Source of the DNA: Thauera carbonicopians
GTDB lineage: Bacteria; Pseudomonadota; Gammaproteobacteria; Burkholderiales; Rhodocyclaceae
Direction: 5' to 3'
Assembly (NCBI RefSeq): GCF_025699485.1
Contig: NZ_JANUXN010000017.1
Span: 1 to 64,000 of the forward strand
DNA length: 64,000 nt
The notes under the pieces were generated by a model. It saw only the letters and a list, made by a program, of their open reading frames with translations. It searched no databases and was not told the DNA's origin. Shown piece by piece: positions 9,163-18,885 of this stretch. The stretch's first letter is position 1; each line of letters opens with the position of its first letter. A program made the translations under genes and the position numbers.

Positions 9163-9489
9163 ATGGAAGAGTCCGCATTCAACATGTTGGCCGAGGCCGA
9201 ACTGGCGCGCATCGAGAACGCCTTCGATGCCTGTGGCGCCGACATCGACATCGAACCCAAGCCCGGCGGCGTGCTCGAGATCGAATTCGACAACGGCAGC
9301 AAGATGATCATCAACCGCCATACCGCCGCCCGCGAGATCTGGGTCGCAGCTAGGTCGGGCGGCTTTCATTTCCGCCCGGTGGAAGGCGTCTGGCGCAACA
9401 CCCGCGATGACGGCGAGCTGTGGGCGATGCTGGCTGCGCTGGCGAGCGAGCAGGCCGGTGAAACCGTCACCCTGGTCCGTCCGGACTGA
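9163..9489 (+). CDS. cyaY: Frataxin-like iron donor CyaY
   Basis: A 108-residue bacterial frataxin that binds iron and modulates Fe-S cluster assembly. It has the acidic first helix (MEESAFNMLAEAELARIENAF), then the beta-sheet with EIEFDNGSKMIINRH, and the conserved REIWVAARSGGFHF surface with its tryptophan. Divergent placement from lptM-lysA is the usual neighbourhood for cyaY in proteobacteria. Confidence 0.93.
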   Translation: MEESAFNMLAEAELARIENAFDACGADIDIEPKPGGVLEIEFDNGSKMIINRHTAAREIWVAARSGGFHFRPVEGVWRNTRDDGELWAMLAALASEQAGETVTLVRPD

Positions 9490-9492
9490 AAT

Positions 9493-11901
9493 TCAGCGCC
9501 GGATCGGCACCGGCATGCGGTCTTCGACCGGAGCAGGGGCCTGTGCGGCGGGGATGGGCTGCGGCGGCGGGGCAACCGGCGGGATGGCCTCTTCCGGCGC
9601 TTCCAGCGCCGGTCCGTGGTCCGACGCGAACATCTCCAGCAGCCAGTTGGGCGCGACCGGTGGTTCGGGCGGATCGTATTCGGCGTACTGGTAATCCGTG
9701 CGGCTGCCGTCGCCGGCCTCGATCTGGATCAGGCCGCCGGGGCGGGGGCGCTGGATTTCCGGCGTGCCTTCGAGCGCGACCCGCATGTAATCGATCCAGA
9801 TCGGCAGCGCCGCCGCTCCACCGGTCTCGCCCCGGCCCAGGTTGCGTGGCTGGCTGAAGCCGACCCAGGACACGGCCACCAGGTCGGGGTTGTAGCCGCA
9901 GAACCAGGCGTCCAGATAATCGTTGGTGGTGCCGGTCTTGCCGGCGAGGTCGTTGCGCTTGAGGCTGCGGGCACGCGCGGCGGTGCCGCGCGTCACCACG
10001 TCCTGCAGCATCGAATCCATCAGCCAGGCATTGCGCGGATCCAGCACGCGCGGTGCGCTTTCGCTCGCGACCGGCGGATCGGTGCGCGCGATCAGCTTGC
10101 CGTTGCCGTCGTAGATTTCCTTGACCACGTAGGGATCGACGCGGAAGCCGCCATTGGCGAACACGGCATAGCCGCCGGCCAGTTCCCAGGGCGTGACGCT
10201 GCCCGCGCCCAGCGCCATCGGCAGGTAGGGCGGGTTCTTGGCCGAGTCGAAGCCGAAGCGGCCGATGTAGTCCTGGGCGTAGCGCGGCGTGATGTCCTGC
10301 AGGATGCGGATCGACACCATGTTCTTGGAGCGGACGAGGGCGTCGCGGATCGTCATCGGCCCGGCGTACTTGGCATCGTAGTTCTTCGGTTCCCAGGCCT
10401 GGCTGCCGGTGACGCCGGGGGGGAAGTACAGCGGCTCGTCCTCGACGACGTGGCCCGGTCCGTAGCCGCGTTCGAGCGCGGCGGAGTAGATGAAGGGCTT
10501 GAAGCTGGAGCCCGGCTGGCGCTGGCCCTGGGTGACGTGGTTGAACTTGTTGCGGTTGAAATCGAAGCCGCCGACCAGCGCACGCACCGCGCCGTCGCGC
10601 GGATCGATCGCCACCAGGGCCGATTGCACTTCGGGAACCTGGCTGATTTCCCAGCCGTTCTTGCCGGTATCGCGGATGCGGACGATGGCGCCGCGGCGGA
10701 TGCGCCGCGTCTGCGGCGCCTTGTCGGCCAGCATCGGCGCAGCGAAGCGCAGGCCGTTGCCGCTGATCTCGATCTCTTCGCCACGGCGATAGACCGTGAC
10801 CTGCTTGGTCGAGGCCTGCAGCACCACCGCGGCGAGGAGGTCGTCGTAGTCGCTGCGGCCTGCCAGCAGTTCGTCGAGCTGTTCGGGCGCGGCATCGTTC
10901 GGCGGCAGTTCGGCGAAGGCTTCCGGGCCGCGGTAGCCGTGGCGCCGGTCGTAGTCCATGACGCCCTTGCGCAGTGCGGCGTAGGCGGCTTCCTGATCCT
11001 TGCGGGTGACGGTGGTGAAGATGCGGATGCCCAGTTCGTAGGCCTTGTCGCCGAATTGCTCGACGGCGATCTGGCGTGCCATTTCGGCGACGTAGTCGCC
11101 ATGGATGCTGCTTTCCTGCGGCTTGCGTGCGGCGGTATCGCGCTGGCTGCGGGTCGGCGTGGCGGCGGCGATGGCGTTTTCGTAGTCGCTCGGCGTGATG
11201 ATGCCGGTCTCGACCATGCGGCGCAGCACGTACTGTTGGCGCAGCGCGGCGCGCGCGGGATTGACGACGGGATTGAAGGCGGAGGGCGCTTTCGGCAGCC
11301 CGGCCAGCATCGCCGCCTCGGGCAGGGTCAACTGGTCCAGGGTCTTGCCGTAATAAGTACGTGCCGCCGCGGCAAAACCGTAGGCACGCTGGCCCAGGTA
11401 GATCTGGTTGATATAGAGCTCGAGGATCTGGTCCTTGCTCAGTTCGTGTTCGATCTTGAACGAGAGCAGGATTTCATAGAGCTTGCGGTTGTAGGTCTTC
11501 TCGCGCGTCAGGAAGAAGTTCCGCGCCACCTGCATGGTGATCGTCGAGGCACCCTGGCCGCGGCCGCCGGTGGTCAGGTTGGACAACGCAGCGCGGGCGA
11601 GGCCCATCGGGTCGACGCCGGCATGCTCGTAGAAGCGTTCGTCCTCCGCGGCCAGGATGGCATGCTTGAGCAGCGCCGGAACCTCGGCAATGCGAACCAC
11701 ATCACGGCGCTCCTCACCGAACTCGCCCAGGAGGTAGCCATCCGATGTATATACTCGCAACGGGACGCGGGGCTGGTAGTCGGTCAGGGACTCCAGCGAA
11801 GGAAGATTGGGCCAGGCGAACAGCGCCATCGCTGCCAGCGTGGCGAGGCCGAGAACCACCAGCGCCAGCAGCGCCGCGATCGGATAGAGGACCCAGCGCA
11901 T
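9493..11901 (-). CDS. mrcA: Penicillin-binding protein 1A (bifunctional transglycosylase/transpeptidase)
   Basis: Class A PBP that polymerises and crosslinks peptidoglycan. An N-terminal membrane anchor (residues 1-28) is followed by a GT51 domain with EDERFYEHAGVD and the QGASTITMQVARN motif, an OB-like linker, and a transpeptidase domain with SSFK (in GSSFKPFIYS), SKN and KTG (in LAGKTGTTNDYLD). The tail is Pro-rich. At 802 residues it is full length. It is divergent from pilM, the classic ponA/mrcA-pilMNOPQ arrangement. Confidence 0.95.
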   Translation of the reverse strand: MRWVLYPIAALLALVVLGLATLAAMALFAWPNLPSLESLTDYQPRVPLRVYTSDGYLLGEFGEERRDVVRIAEVPALLKHAILAAEDERFYEHAGVDPMGLARAALSNLTTGGRGQGASTITMQVARNFFLTREKTYNRKLYEILLSFKIEHELSKDQILELYINQIYLGQRAYGFAAAARTYYGKTLDQLTLPEAAMLAGLPKAPSAFNPVVNPARAALRQQYVLRRMVETGIITPSDYENAIAAATPTRSQRDTAARKPQESSIHGDYVAEMARQIAVEQFGDKAYELGIRIFTTVTRKDQEAAYAALRKGVMDYDRRHGYRGPEAFAELPPNDAAPEQLDELLAGRSDYDDLLAAVVLQASTKQVTVYRRGEEIEISGNGLRFAAPMLADKAPQTRRIRRGAIVRIRDTGKNGWEISQVPEVQSALVAIDPRDGAVRALVGGFDFNRNKFNHVTQGQRQPGSSFKPFIYSAALERGYGPGHVVEDEPLYFPPGVTGSQAWEPKNYDAKYAGPMTIRDALVRSKNMVSIRILQDITPRYAQDYIGRFGFDSAKNPPYLPMALGAGSVTPWELAGGYAVFANGGFRVDPYVVKEIYDGNGKLIARTDPPVASESAPRVLDPRNAWLMDSMLQDVVTRGTAARARSLKRNDLAGKTGTTNDYLDAWFCGYNPDLVAVSWVGFSQPRNLGRGETGGAAALPIWIDYMRVALEGTPEIQRPRPGGLIQIEAGDGSRTDYQYAEYDPPEPPVAPNWLLEMFASDHGPALEAPEEAIPPVAPPPQPIPAAQAPAPVEDRMPVPIRR

Positions 11902-12002
11902 CAGCAGTCCAGGAAACGTCGTTTGGGGTGCGCATTATACGAGATGGCCCCGAGGCTGGCGGTTTCCAGCGGTTTCCTGGTGTGAAGCGTGATGCAGTTT
12001 GC

Positions 12003-12032
12003 TTTACACATACTGAAACTTATTGATACGAT
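12003..12032 (+). promoter_or_regulatory. Candidate sigma-70 promoter of pilMNOPQ
   Basis: TTTACA (12003-12008), an 18-base spacer and TACGAT (12027-12032) lie in the AT-richer mrcA-pilM gap, about 57 bases before the GTG start of pilM. This is the only -35/-10-like pair I see facing pilM. Confidence 0.45.
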
Positions 12033-12088
12033 TTCACGGCAAACATCATGTTTTGCTCGTAACATGAAGAAATGTAAGGACTTTCTTT

Positions 12089-13165
12089 GTGATTGAACTC
12101 CCCTTTTTCGGCTCCGCCGCCAATCAGTTGGCAGGGCTCGATATTTCATCTTCATCGGTCAAGCTCGTCGAGCTGTCCGGGGGGGACAAGGAAGCTTACA
12201 AAGTCGAGCGCTATGCCATCGAGCCCTTGCCGCGCGACGCCGTCGTCGACGGCAACATCGCCAACCTCGAAGCGGTCGGCGAAGCGGTGCGCCGTGCGCT
12301 CAGGCGCTTCGGCGCCGGCGTCAAGAATGTCGCGATGGCGTTGCCGGCCTCGTCCGTCATCACCAAGCGGATCATCCTGCCCGCCGGTCTGCGCGAGCAG
12401 GAAATGGAGGTCGCGGTCGAGTCCGAGGCCAATCAATACATCCCGTTCGCGATCGACGAGGTCAACCTCGATTTCCAGGTCATCGGCCCGGCGGCAGGTA
12501 GCCCGGGCGAACTCGAAGTGCTGGTCGCCGCATCGCGCAAGGACAAGGTCGAAGACCGCGTCGCCGTCGCCCAGGCTGCCGGCGTGAAGGCCACGGTGAT
12601 CGACGTCGAGTCCTTCGCGATCGAGGCGGCGCTCGAACTGGTCAGCAGGCAGTTGCCGAATGCCGGCCAGGACAAGGTGATCGGCCTCATCGATGTCGGC
12701 GCCAACGTGATGAACGTCAGCGTGTTCCGCAACCGGCAGCAGATCTACGTACGGGAGCAGGCTTTCGGCGGCAGCCAACTGACGCAGGACATCGCTCGGC
12801 AGTACGGCATGAGCGTCGATGAGGCCGAGGCCGCCAAGCGCGCGGGTTCGCTGCCCGACACCTATCGCCGGGATCTGATGCGTCCCTTCCTCGACAGCCT
12901 GGCGCTCGAAGTCTCGCGCGCGCTGCAGTTCTTCTTCACCTCCACGCAGTACAACCACGTGGACCATCTCGTGCTGGCAGGCGGCTGCGCGATGATGCCG
13001 GGCCTGGCCGACGTCGTCGCTGCACGCACCCAGGTCGAGACCATCGTCGGCAATCCCTTCGCCGGCATGACCGTCTCGTCCAAGGTGAGGCCGAAGAACC
13101 TGCTGGCCGATGCGCCGTGCCTGATGGTCGCCTGCGGGCTGGCCCTGCGGAGGTTCGACCAATGA
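12089..13165 (+). CDS. pilM: Type IV pilus inner-membrane platform protein PilM
   Basis: Cytoplasmic actin-like ATPase-fold protein that recruits PilN and couples the pilus alignment complex to the motor. The GTG start at 12089 has a TAAGGA site upstream. The N-terminus reads LAGLDISSSSVKLVEL, the phosphate-1 loop of the actin fold, and the second nucleotide motif is GLIDVGANVMNVSVF. At 358 residues it is full length. It overlaps pilN by four bases (ATGA). Confidence 0.95.
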   Translation: MIELPFFGSAANQLAGLDISSSSVKLVELSGGDKEAYKVERYAIEPLPRDAVVDGNIANLEAVGEAVRRALRRFGAGVKNVAMALPASSVITKRIILPAGLREQEMEVAVESEANQYIPFAIDEVNLDFQVIGPAAGSPGELEVLVAASRKDKVEDRVAVAQAAGVKATVIDVESFAIEAALELVSRQLPNAGQDKVIGLIDVGANVMNVSVFRNRQQIYVREQAFGGSQLTQDIARQYGMSVDEAEAAKRAGSLPDTYRRDLMRPFLDSLALEVSRALQFFFTSTQYNHVDHLVLAGGCAMMPGLADVVAARTQVETIVGNPFAGMTVSSKVRPKNLLADAPCLMVACGLALRRFDQ

Positions 13166-13767
13166 TCCGTATCAACCTGCTGCCGCACCGCGCAGAGAAG
13201 CGCAAGCAGCGCCGCACGCAGTTCTACGTGCTGTCGGCGTCGATGATCGTGCTGGGCGCGCTGATCGGTTTGCTGGTGCATTCGATCTACGCCGGCTACA
13301 TCGAGCGGCAGGAGTCGCGCAACGCTTTCCTGAAGGCCGAGATCGCCAAGCTCGACCAGCAGATCGCCGAGATCCGCCGCCTGAAGGAGCAGATCGACGC
13401 CTTGCTGGTACGCAAGAAAGTCATCGAGGATCTGCAGAGCACGCGCGCGGAGTCGGTCCATCTGCTCAACGAGCTGGCCAGAGGCATCCCCGAGGGCGTG
13501 TATCTGAAGTCGGTCAAGCAGACGGGCAGCCGCATCACCCTGGTCGGCTATGCCCAGTCCAACGCGCGGGTATCGCATCTGATGCGCAACCTCGAGGATT
13601 CTCCCTTCCTCGAGCGGCCGACGCTGGTCGAGACCAAGGCGGCGACGGTCGATGAGCGGCGCGTCAGCGAATTCAACCTCGGTATCGGGATCGAGCGTCC
13701 GAAGCTCGAAGAGCCGGCTGCCGAGGCCACCAGCAGCGCCGCGCAGGCGAACAGGGGGCGCAAGTGA
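13162..13767 (+). CDS. pilN: Type IV pilus assembly protein PilN
   Basis: Bitopic inner-membrane protein of the alignment complex. The cytoplasmic N-terminus MIRINLLPHR is the PilM-binding signature. One membrane segment (about 24-45) is followed by a coiled coil (about 50-90) and a periplasmic ferredoxin-like domain. At 201 residues the length is standard. It overlaps pilM and pilO, so the operon is translationally coupled. Confidence 0.93.
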   Translation: MIRINLLPHRAEKRKQRRTQFYVLSASMIVLGALIGLLVHSIYAGYIERQESRNAFLKAEIAKLDQQIAEIRRLKEQIDALLVRKKVIEDLQSTRAESVHLLNELARGIPEGVYLKSVKQTGSRITLVGYAQSNARVSHLMRNLEDSPFLERPTLVETKAATVDERRVSEFNLGIGIERPKLEEPAAEATSSAAQANRGRK

Positions 13768-14444
13768 AGGCCGACACGCTCAAGAGTGCGCGGAAGATCG
13801 ATTTCAAGCGGCTTGCGCAGGACTTCAAGGGGCTCGATCCGAACGACCCCGGCATGTGGCCGCTGGCGCCGAGGGTGGCCGTCATGGTCGGGCTGCTCGC
13901 GGCGACGCTCGGCGCCTTCTGGTGGTTCGACTGGCAGGAACAGGCGGACACCCTGGCCCAGCGCGAACAGGAAGAAGTGCAACTGCGCGACAGTTGGGCG
14001 GCCAAGAAGCGCCAGGCCGTCAATCTCGATGAACACCGCCGTCAACTGGCCGAGATCGACCGGCAGTTCGGTGCCCTGCTGAAGCAGTTGCCGAACCGGG
14101 CCGAAATGGATTCACTGCTGTCCGACATCAACCAGGCGGGACTGGGGCGCGGGCTGCAATTCGAGTTGTTCAAGCCGGGCAACAACGTGGTCAAGGAGTT
14201 CTACGCCGAGATGCCGATCGACATCCGCGTCACCGGCAACTATCACGAGCTGGGCGAGTTCGCCAGCGATGTCGCCCGCATGCCGCGCATCGTCACGCTG
14301 AACAACCTCGCGATCAACACCGACAAGGACGGCCGGCTCAAGCTCGAGGCCAAGGCGATCACTTATCGCTATCTGGACGAGGACGAGATCGCCAAGCAGC
14401 GCCAGGATGCCAAGGCTGCGGCAGCCAAGGGGAAGAGACGATGA
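13764..14444 (+). CDS. pilO: Type IV pilus assembly protein PilO
   Basis: Inner-membrane partner of PilN. The GTG start overlaps the pilN stop. A cytoplasmic N-terminus of about 30 residues, one membrane segment (about 36-55), a coiled coil, and a periplasmic domain (from about 110) with the conserved FELFKPG and IDIRVTGNYHELGEF segments match the family. At 226 residues the length is normal. It heterodimerises with PilN and binds PilP. Confidence 0.93.
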   Translation: MKADTLKSARKIDFKRLAQDFKGLDPNDPGMWPLAPRVAVMVGLLAATLGAFWWFDWQEQADTLAQREQEEVQLRDSWAAKKRQAVNLDEHRRQLAEIDRQFGALLKQLPNRAEMDSLLSDINQAGLGRGLQFELFKPGNNVVKEFYAEMPIDIRVTGNYHELGEFASDVARMPRIVTLNNLAINTDKDGRLKLEAKAITYRYLDEDEIAKQRQDAKAAAAKGKRR

Positions 14445-14962
14445 AGCGTGCGTTGGTCCTCGCCTGCGCTGCCATGCTTGCGGCGTGCGGCAGCGGCGAG
14501 CAGGAGGATATCCGCGTCTGGATGGACGAGCAGGCCAGGGGCATGCGCGGCTCGGTCAAGGCGCTGCCGGAGATCAAACCGTTTCCGATCGTCGAGTACG
14601 TCGGCAGCGCTGCGGAAGATCCCTTCTCCAAGGGACGCATGGAGGTCGAGAAGCGGGTGGTCAATACCTCGCTGCGGCCCGATCTGAATCGCCGCAAGGA
14701 GCCGCTCGAAGCCTACCCGCTCGAGTCGCTGCGCATGGTCGGCGTGCTGTCGCAGGGCAAAAGCAACCGCGCCCTCGTGCTTGCGGGCAAGAACCTGCAT
14801 CAGGTCAAGGTCGGGAATTACATGGGGCAGAACTTCGGCGTGGTCACGAGCATCAGCGAGAGCGAGATGACCCTGAAGGAGCTTGTCGAGGATGCGCAGG
14901 GCGACTGGGTCGAGCGGATCAGCACGCTGACCCTGCAGGAGCGGCAGGAGGCCGGGAGATGA
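14441..14962 (+). CDS. pilP: Type IV pilus assembly lipoprotein PilP
   Basis: A 173-residue inner-membrane lipoprotein linking PilNO to the secretin. The signal peptide MKRALVLACAAMLAA precedes lipobox LAAC. The C-terminal beta-domain (about 85-170) carries the YPLESLRMVGVLSQG and VGNYMGQNFGVV segments conserved in PilP. It overlaps pilO by four bases and pilQ by four bases. Confidence 0.93.
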   Translation: MKRALVLACAAMLAACGSGEQEDIRVWMDEQARGMRGSVKALPEIKPFPIVEYVGSAAEDPFSKGRMEVEKRVVNTSLRPDLNRRKEPLEAYPLESLRMVGVLSQGKSNRALVLAGKNLHQVKVGNYMGQNFGVVTSISESEMTLKELVEDAQGDWVERISTLTLQERQEAGR

Positions 14963-17133
14963 TGAAACACATTCGAATTTGGGCGCTGGCCACGGCTTTT
15001 GCGGGGCTCGTGCCGATGCCTGCCGCATTGGCCCAGGACGCGGTGGAGGCCCGGAGCCAGACGAACCAGATCGAAGCGCTGGACGTCGCTCAGCACGACG
15101 ACGGGATCTACCTGCGCCTGACGATGAAGGAAGTGCTGGCGAGCCCACCGCCGAGCTTCAGCGTCGCCAGTCCTGCCCGCATCGCCTTCGATTTCCGCGA
15201 CACCGGCAATGCGCTGGGGCGCAGCGTGCAGAGCATCGAGCAGGGCGACCTGCGCAGCGCCAACATCGTCCAGGCCGGCGACCGCACGCGGCTGGTGCTC
15301 AACCTGGTCAAGCTCAGCCCGTATGAGACGCGCATCGACGGCCGCAACCTCATCATCGCCATCCGGCCGGGCAATGCGCAGGAAGCGCGCGGCTCCGTGG
15401 TGGAGCAGGCGCAGGGCAACTTCGCCGAATCCCGGGTCGCTGCCGGCGGCGGCATGGCGGTGCGCGATATCAACTTCCGCCGCGGCACCGAAGGCGAAGG
15501 GCGGGTCGTCGTCGATCTGTCGAGCCCGGATGCGGGCATCGACATCCGCCAGCAAGGCGGCAACCTGGTCGTCGAGTTCCTCAAGACGGCTCTTCCTGAA
15601 CATCTGCGCCGCCGTTCCGACGTGATCGACTTCGGCACCCCCGTGACGGCGATGGCTGCGCAGCAGGCGGGCGACAACGTCAGGTTGACGGTGGTGCCGA
15701 ACGGTTTGTGGGAGCACAACGCCTACCAGAGCGACAACCGCTTCGTGCTCGAAGTCAAGCGCGTACTCGAGGACCCCAACAAGCTCGTCCAGGGCGCACG
15801 CGGCCAGTACCAGGGCGAGAAGCTGTCACTGAACTTCCAGAACATCGACGTGCGCTCGGTGCTGCAGGTCATCGCCGACTTCACCGACTTCAACATCATC
15901 ACTTCCGATTCGGTGCAGGGCAACCTGACGCTGCGCCTGAAGGACGTGCCCTGGGACCAGGCGCTGGACATCATCCTGCAGGCCAAGGGCCTGGACATGC
16001 GCAAGAACGGCAACGTGATCTGGATCGCGCCGAGTGATGAACTGGCGACGCGGGAGAAGCTGCAGCTCGAGGCCAGGGCCCAGATCATCGACCTGGAGCC
16101 GCTGTCCACCGAGAGCTTCCAGATCAACTACCACAAGGCCAAGGAAATCTTCGATTTCCTCAAGAGCAAGGACCAGACCATCCTGTCCAAGCGCGGCAGC
16201 GTGGTGGTCGACGAGCGCAGCAACAAGCTTTTCGTGACCGACGTCGGCACCCGCCTGCAGGCCTTGCGCCGGTTGGTGCAGGAGATCGATTTCGCGCCGC
16301 GCCAGGTCATGATCGAAGCGCGCATCGTCGAGGCCAGCAAGACCTTCTCGCGTGACCTGGGTGTGCGCATGGGACTGGGCAGCCTGGGGCTCGCATCGGT
16401 TGGCCGGTTGGGGAAAGTCGGCTTCGGCAAGGGGGTGTTCGGCGAAACGACGGTCGACGAAAATGGTGTGGCGACATTCGAACCCGCTACGGGCAGCGGG
16501 GATAACATCAACTCGATCGGCCGGCTTCTGAATCCCAGCGGCGACGCGAACAGCGGACCTGGCGGTGTCACCAGCGGCTTCGGCAATCTGAACCTGACGC
16601 TGTTCAACAACAAATTCACTCGATTCCTGAACCTCGAACTCCATGCGCAGGAAACCGACGGCCGCATCCGCCTGGTGTCCAGCCCGCGCGTGCTGACCGC
16701 GAACCAGGTCGAGGCGCTGATCGAACAGGGCAACGAGATTCCCTACCAGGAAGCCAGCAGCTCCGGCGCGACCAGCGTGTCGTTCAAGAAGGCCGTGCTG
16801 TCGCTGAAAGTGACGCCGCAGATCACGCCCGATGGCCGGATGCGATTGACGATCGAGGTGAACAAGGATTCGCGCGGCCAGGTGACCAACGGCATTCCGT
16901 CGATCGACACCAAGAAGGTCAAGAGCGAAGTCCTGATCGAGAACGGCGGCACGGTCGTGATCGGCGGTATCTATGAAGAGGTCGATTCGAACGATGTCGA
17001 GCAGGTGCCGCTGCTGGGTGACATCCCGGTGCTGGGGCATCTGTTCAAGACCCGGCAGAAAGTCTCCGACAGCCGTGAGCTGCTGGTCTTCATCACCCCG
17101 CGCATCGTCGCCGACGCGCTGACGCTGCGGTAA
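14959..17133 (+). CDS. pilQ: Type IV pilus secretin PilQ
   Basis: Outer-membrane secretin through which the pilus exits. The 724-residue precursor has a signal peptide ending in AALAQ, two AMIN-like beta-domains (about 30-260), a secretin/TonB N-terminal and N0/N1 region (about 280-420), and the secretin core with the VPLLGDIPVLGHLFK motif near the C-terminus. Tandem ATGs at 14959 and 14962 make the start ambiguous by one codon. A strong terminator follows, ending the pil operon. Confidence 0.95.
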   Translation: MMKHIRIWALATAFAGLVPMPAALAQDAVEARSQTNQIEALDVAQHDDGIYLRLTMKEVLASPPPSFSVASPARIAFDFRDTGNALGRSVQSIEQGDLRSANIVQAGDRTRLVLNLVKLSPYETRIDGRNLIIAIRPGNAQEARGSVVEQAQGNFAESRVAAGGGMAVRDINFRRGTEGEGRVVVDLSSPDAGIDIRQQGGNLVVEFLKTALPEHLRRRSDVIDFGTPVTAMAAQQAGDNVRLTVVPNGLWEHNAYQSDNRFVLEVKRVLEDPNKLVQGARGQYQGEKLSLNFQNIDVRSVLQVIADFTDFNIITSDSVQGNLTLRLKDVPWDQALDIILQAKGLDMRKNGNVIWIAPSDELATREKLQLEARAQIIDLEPLSTESFQINYHKAKEIFDFLKSKDQTILSKRGSVVVDERSNKLFVTDVGTRLQALRRLVQEIDFAPRQVMIEARIVEASKTFSRDLGVRMGLGSLGLASVGRLGKVGFGKGVFGETTVDENGVATFEPATGSGDNINSIGRLLNPSGDANSGPGGVTSGFGNLNLTLFNNKFTRFLNLELHAQETDGRIRLVSSPRVLTANQVEALIEQGNEIPYQEASSSGATSVSFKKAVLSLKVTPQITPDGRMRLTIEVNKDSRGQVTNGIPSIDTKKVKSEVLIENGGTVVIGGIYEEVDSNDVEQVPLLGDIPVLGHLFKTRQKVSDSRELLVFITPRIVADALTLR

Positions 17134-17160
17134 GCCACTGCGCTGCTGATACAATGTCGG

Positions 17161-17192
17161 GGCGGGCATCCTGCGTGGATGCCCGCCTTTTT
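17161..17192 (+). terminator. Intrinsic terminator after pilQ
   Basis: An 11-bp perfect stem (17161-17171 with 17177-17187), a 5-base loop and a run of five Ts. It closes pilMNOPQ ahead of aroK. Confidence 0.85.
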
Positions 17193-17237
17193 ATCTTTCG
17201 TGTATCCCTTTCCATTTCGACTTCCGGCGAATCGCGC

Positions 17238-17783
17238 GTGAGCTGCTTGATACTGATCGGCATGATGGGAGCCGGCAAGACCACGGTCGGCAAGGAGCTT
17301 GCGCGCCGGCGCAAGGTCCGCTTCGCCGATTGCGACCACGAGATCATCGCCCGTACCGGGGTGAGCATTCCGACCATCTTCGAGATCGAGGGCGAGGAAG
17401 GCTTCCGCCGCCGCGAGACGCAGATGATGGACGAGTTGTCGCAGGAGCCGGACATCGTCATCGCCACCGGCGGCGGCGTCGTCGTCACGCCGGCCAATCG
17501 CGGCCTGATGCGCGAGCGCGGCGTGGTGATCTACCTCGACGTGCCGCCGGCCGTGCTGTACGAGCGCACCCGCCATGACCGCAACCGCCCGCTGCTGCAG
17601 GTCGAGAACCCGCGCCAGCGCATCGAGGAACTGTACCGGCAGCGTGACCCGCTTTACCGCGAGGTGGCGCACCTGATCGTCGAGGGAGGCCGCGGCAACC
17701 CCGGCACCATGGTGCGCATGATCGAAAACGGCGTGCAGAAGCTCGCCCAGCAGAAACCGAAGAACACACCATGCGAACCCTGA
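17238..17783 (+). CDS. aroK: Shikimate kinase
   Basis: Phosphorylates shikimate at the 3-hydroxyl in the chorismate pathway. The GTG start at 17238 gives a 181-residue protein beginning [15 protein letters not shown], the Walker A loop directly after the N-terminus as in other AroK. The DCDHEI motif, FRRRE and the GGGVV loop bind shikimate and Mg. An in-frame ATG upstream (17154) lies inside the pilQ terminator and is rejected. It overlaps aroB by 13 bases. Confidence 0.93.
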   Translation: MSCLILIGMMGAGKTTVGKELARRRKVRFADCDHEIIARTGVSIPTIFEIEGEEGFRRRETQMMDELSQEPDIVIATGGGVVVTPANRGLMRERGVVIYLDVPPAVLYERTRHDRNRPLLQVENPRQRIEELYRQRDPLYREVAHLIVEGGRGNPGTMVRMIENGVQKLAQQKPKNTPCEP

Positions 17784-18853
17784 ACGTCGCCCTCGGCGAT
17801 CGCGCCTACCCGATCCACATCGGCCGCGGCCTGCTCGATCGCGCCGAATTGATCCTGCCGCACCTGAAGACGAAGCGCGTCGCCATCGTCACCAACGACG
17901 TCGTCGGGCCGCTGTATCTCGGCCGTCTGCGGACCACGCTGGAAGCCGCCGGCGTGCGTGTCGCCTCGATCGTGCTGCCCGACGGCGAGGCGCACAAGGA
18001 CTGGCCGACGCTGAACACCATCTTCGACATGCTGCTGGAAGAGCGTTGCGAGCGCTCGACCACGCTGGTCGCGCTCGGCGGTGGTGTCGTCGGCGACATG
18101 GGCGGCTTTGCCGCCGCCTGCTACCAGCGCGGCATGCCTTTCATCCAGATCCCGACCACGCTGCTGGCGCAGGTCGATTCCTCGGTCGGCGGCAAGACCG
18201 CGATCAACCACCCGCTGGGCAAGAACATGATCGGCGCCTTCTACCAGCCCAAGCTGGTGCTGGCCGACATCGACACGCTGGCGACGCTGCCGGCGCGCGA
18301 GCTGTCCGCCGGCCTGGCCGAGGTGATCAAGTACGGCCTGATCCGAGATACCGGCTTCCTCGACTGGCTGGAGCACAATCTCGAACGCCTGATGGCGCGC
18401 GAGCCCGAGGCGCTGGCTCATGCGATCGAGATCTCCTGCCGCAACAAGGCCGAAGTGGTCGCCGCCGACGAGACCGAGCAGGGCGAGCGCGCGCTGCTGA
18501 ACCTCGGCCACACTTTCGGCCATGCCATCGAGACCGGGCTGGGCTACGGCGAGTGGCTGCACGGCGAGGCGGTGGCCGCCGGCACGATGATGGCCGCCGA
18601 GCTGTCGCGCCGCCTGGGTTGGCTGGACGAGGCGGGTGTTGCCCGCATCGCCGCCCTGTTCGAGCGTGCGGCGCTGCCGGTGCGCGGGCCAGAACTGGGT
18701 GCAGCGCGTTACCTGGAGCTGATGGCGCACGACAAGAAGGTCGAAGCCGGCAAGCTGCGGCTGGTCCTGCTGCGCGCGCTCGGCAAGGGCGTGATCCACG
18801 GCGAGGCTCCGCAGGCCGACATCGCGGCGGCGATCGAGGCTTGCTGCGGCTGA
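17771..18853 (+). CDS. aroB: 3-dehydroquinate synthase
   Basis: NAD- and Zn-dependent cyclase making 3-dehydroquinate. The 360-residue protein has the NAD-binding segment [23 protein letters not shown] and the metal-ligand region with [11 protein letters not shown] and EAVAAG. It is coupled to aroK by overlap; aroKB is a conserved pair. Confidence 0.96.
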   Translation: MRTLNVALGDRAYPIHIGRGLLDRAELILPHLKTKRVAIVTNDVVGPLYLGRLRTTLEAAGVRVASIVLPDGEAHKDWPTLNTIFDMLLEERCERSTTLVALGGGVVGDMGGFAAACYQRGMPFIQIPTTLLAQVDSSVGGKTAINHPLGKNMIGAFYQPKLVLADIDTLATLPARELSAGLAEVIKYGLIRDTGFLDWLEHNLERLMAREPEALAHAIEISCRNKAEVVAADETEQGERALLNLGHTFGHAIETGLGYGEWLHGEAVAAGTMMAAELSRRLGWLDEAGVARIAALFERAALPVRGPELGAARYLELMAHDKKVEAGKLRLVLLRALGKGVIHGEAPQADIAAAIEACCG

Positions 18854-18885
18854 GTTCGGCAGTTTCCCGAATCGAGGATGAAACG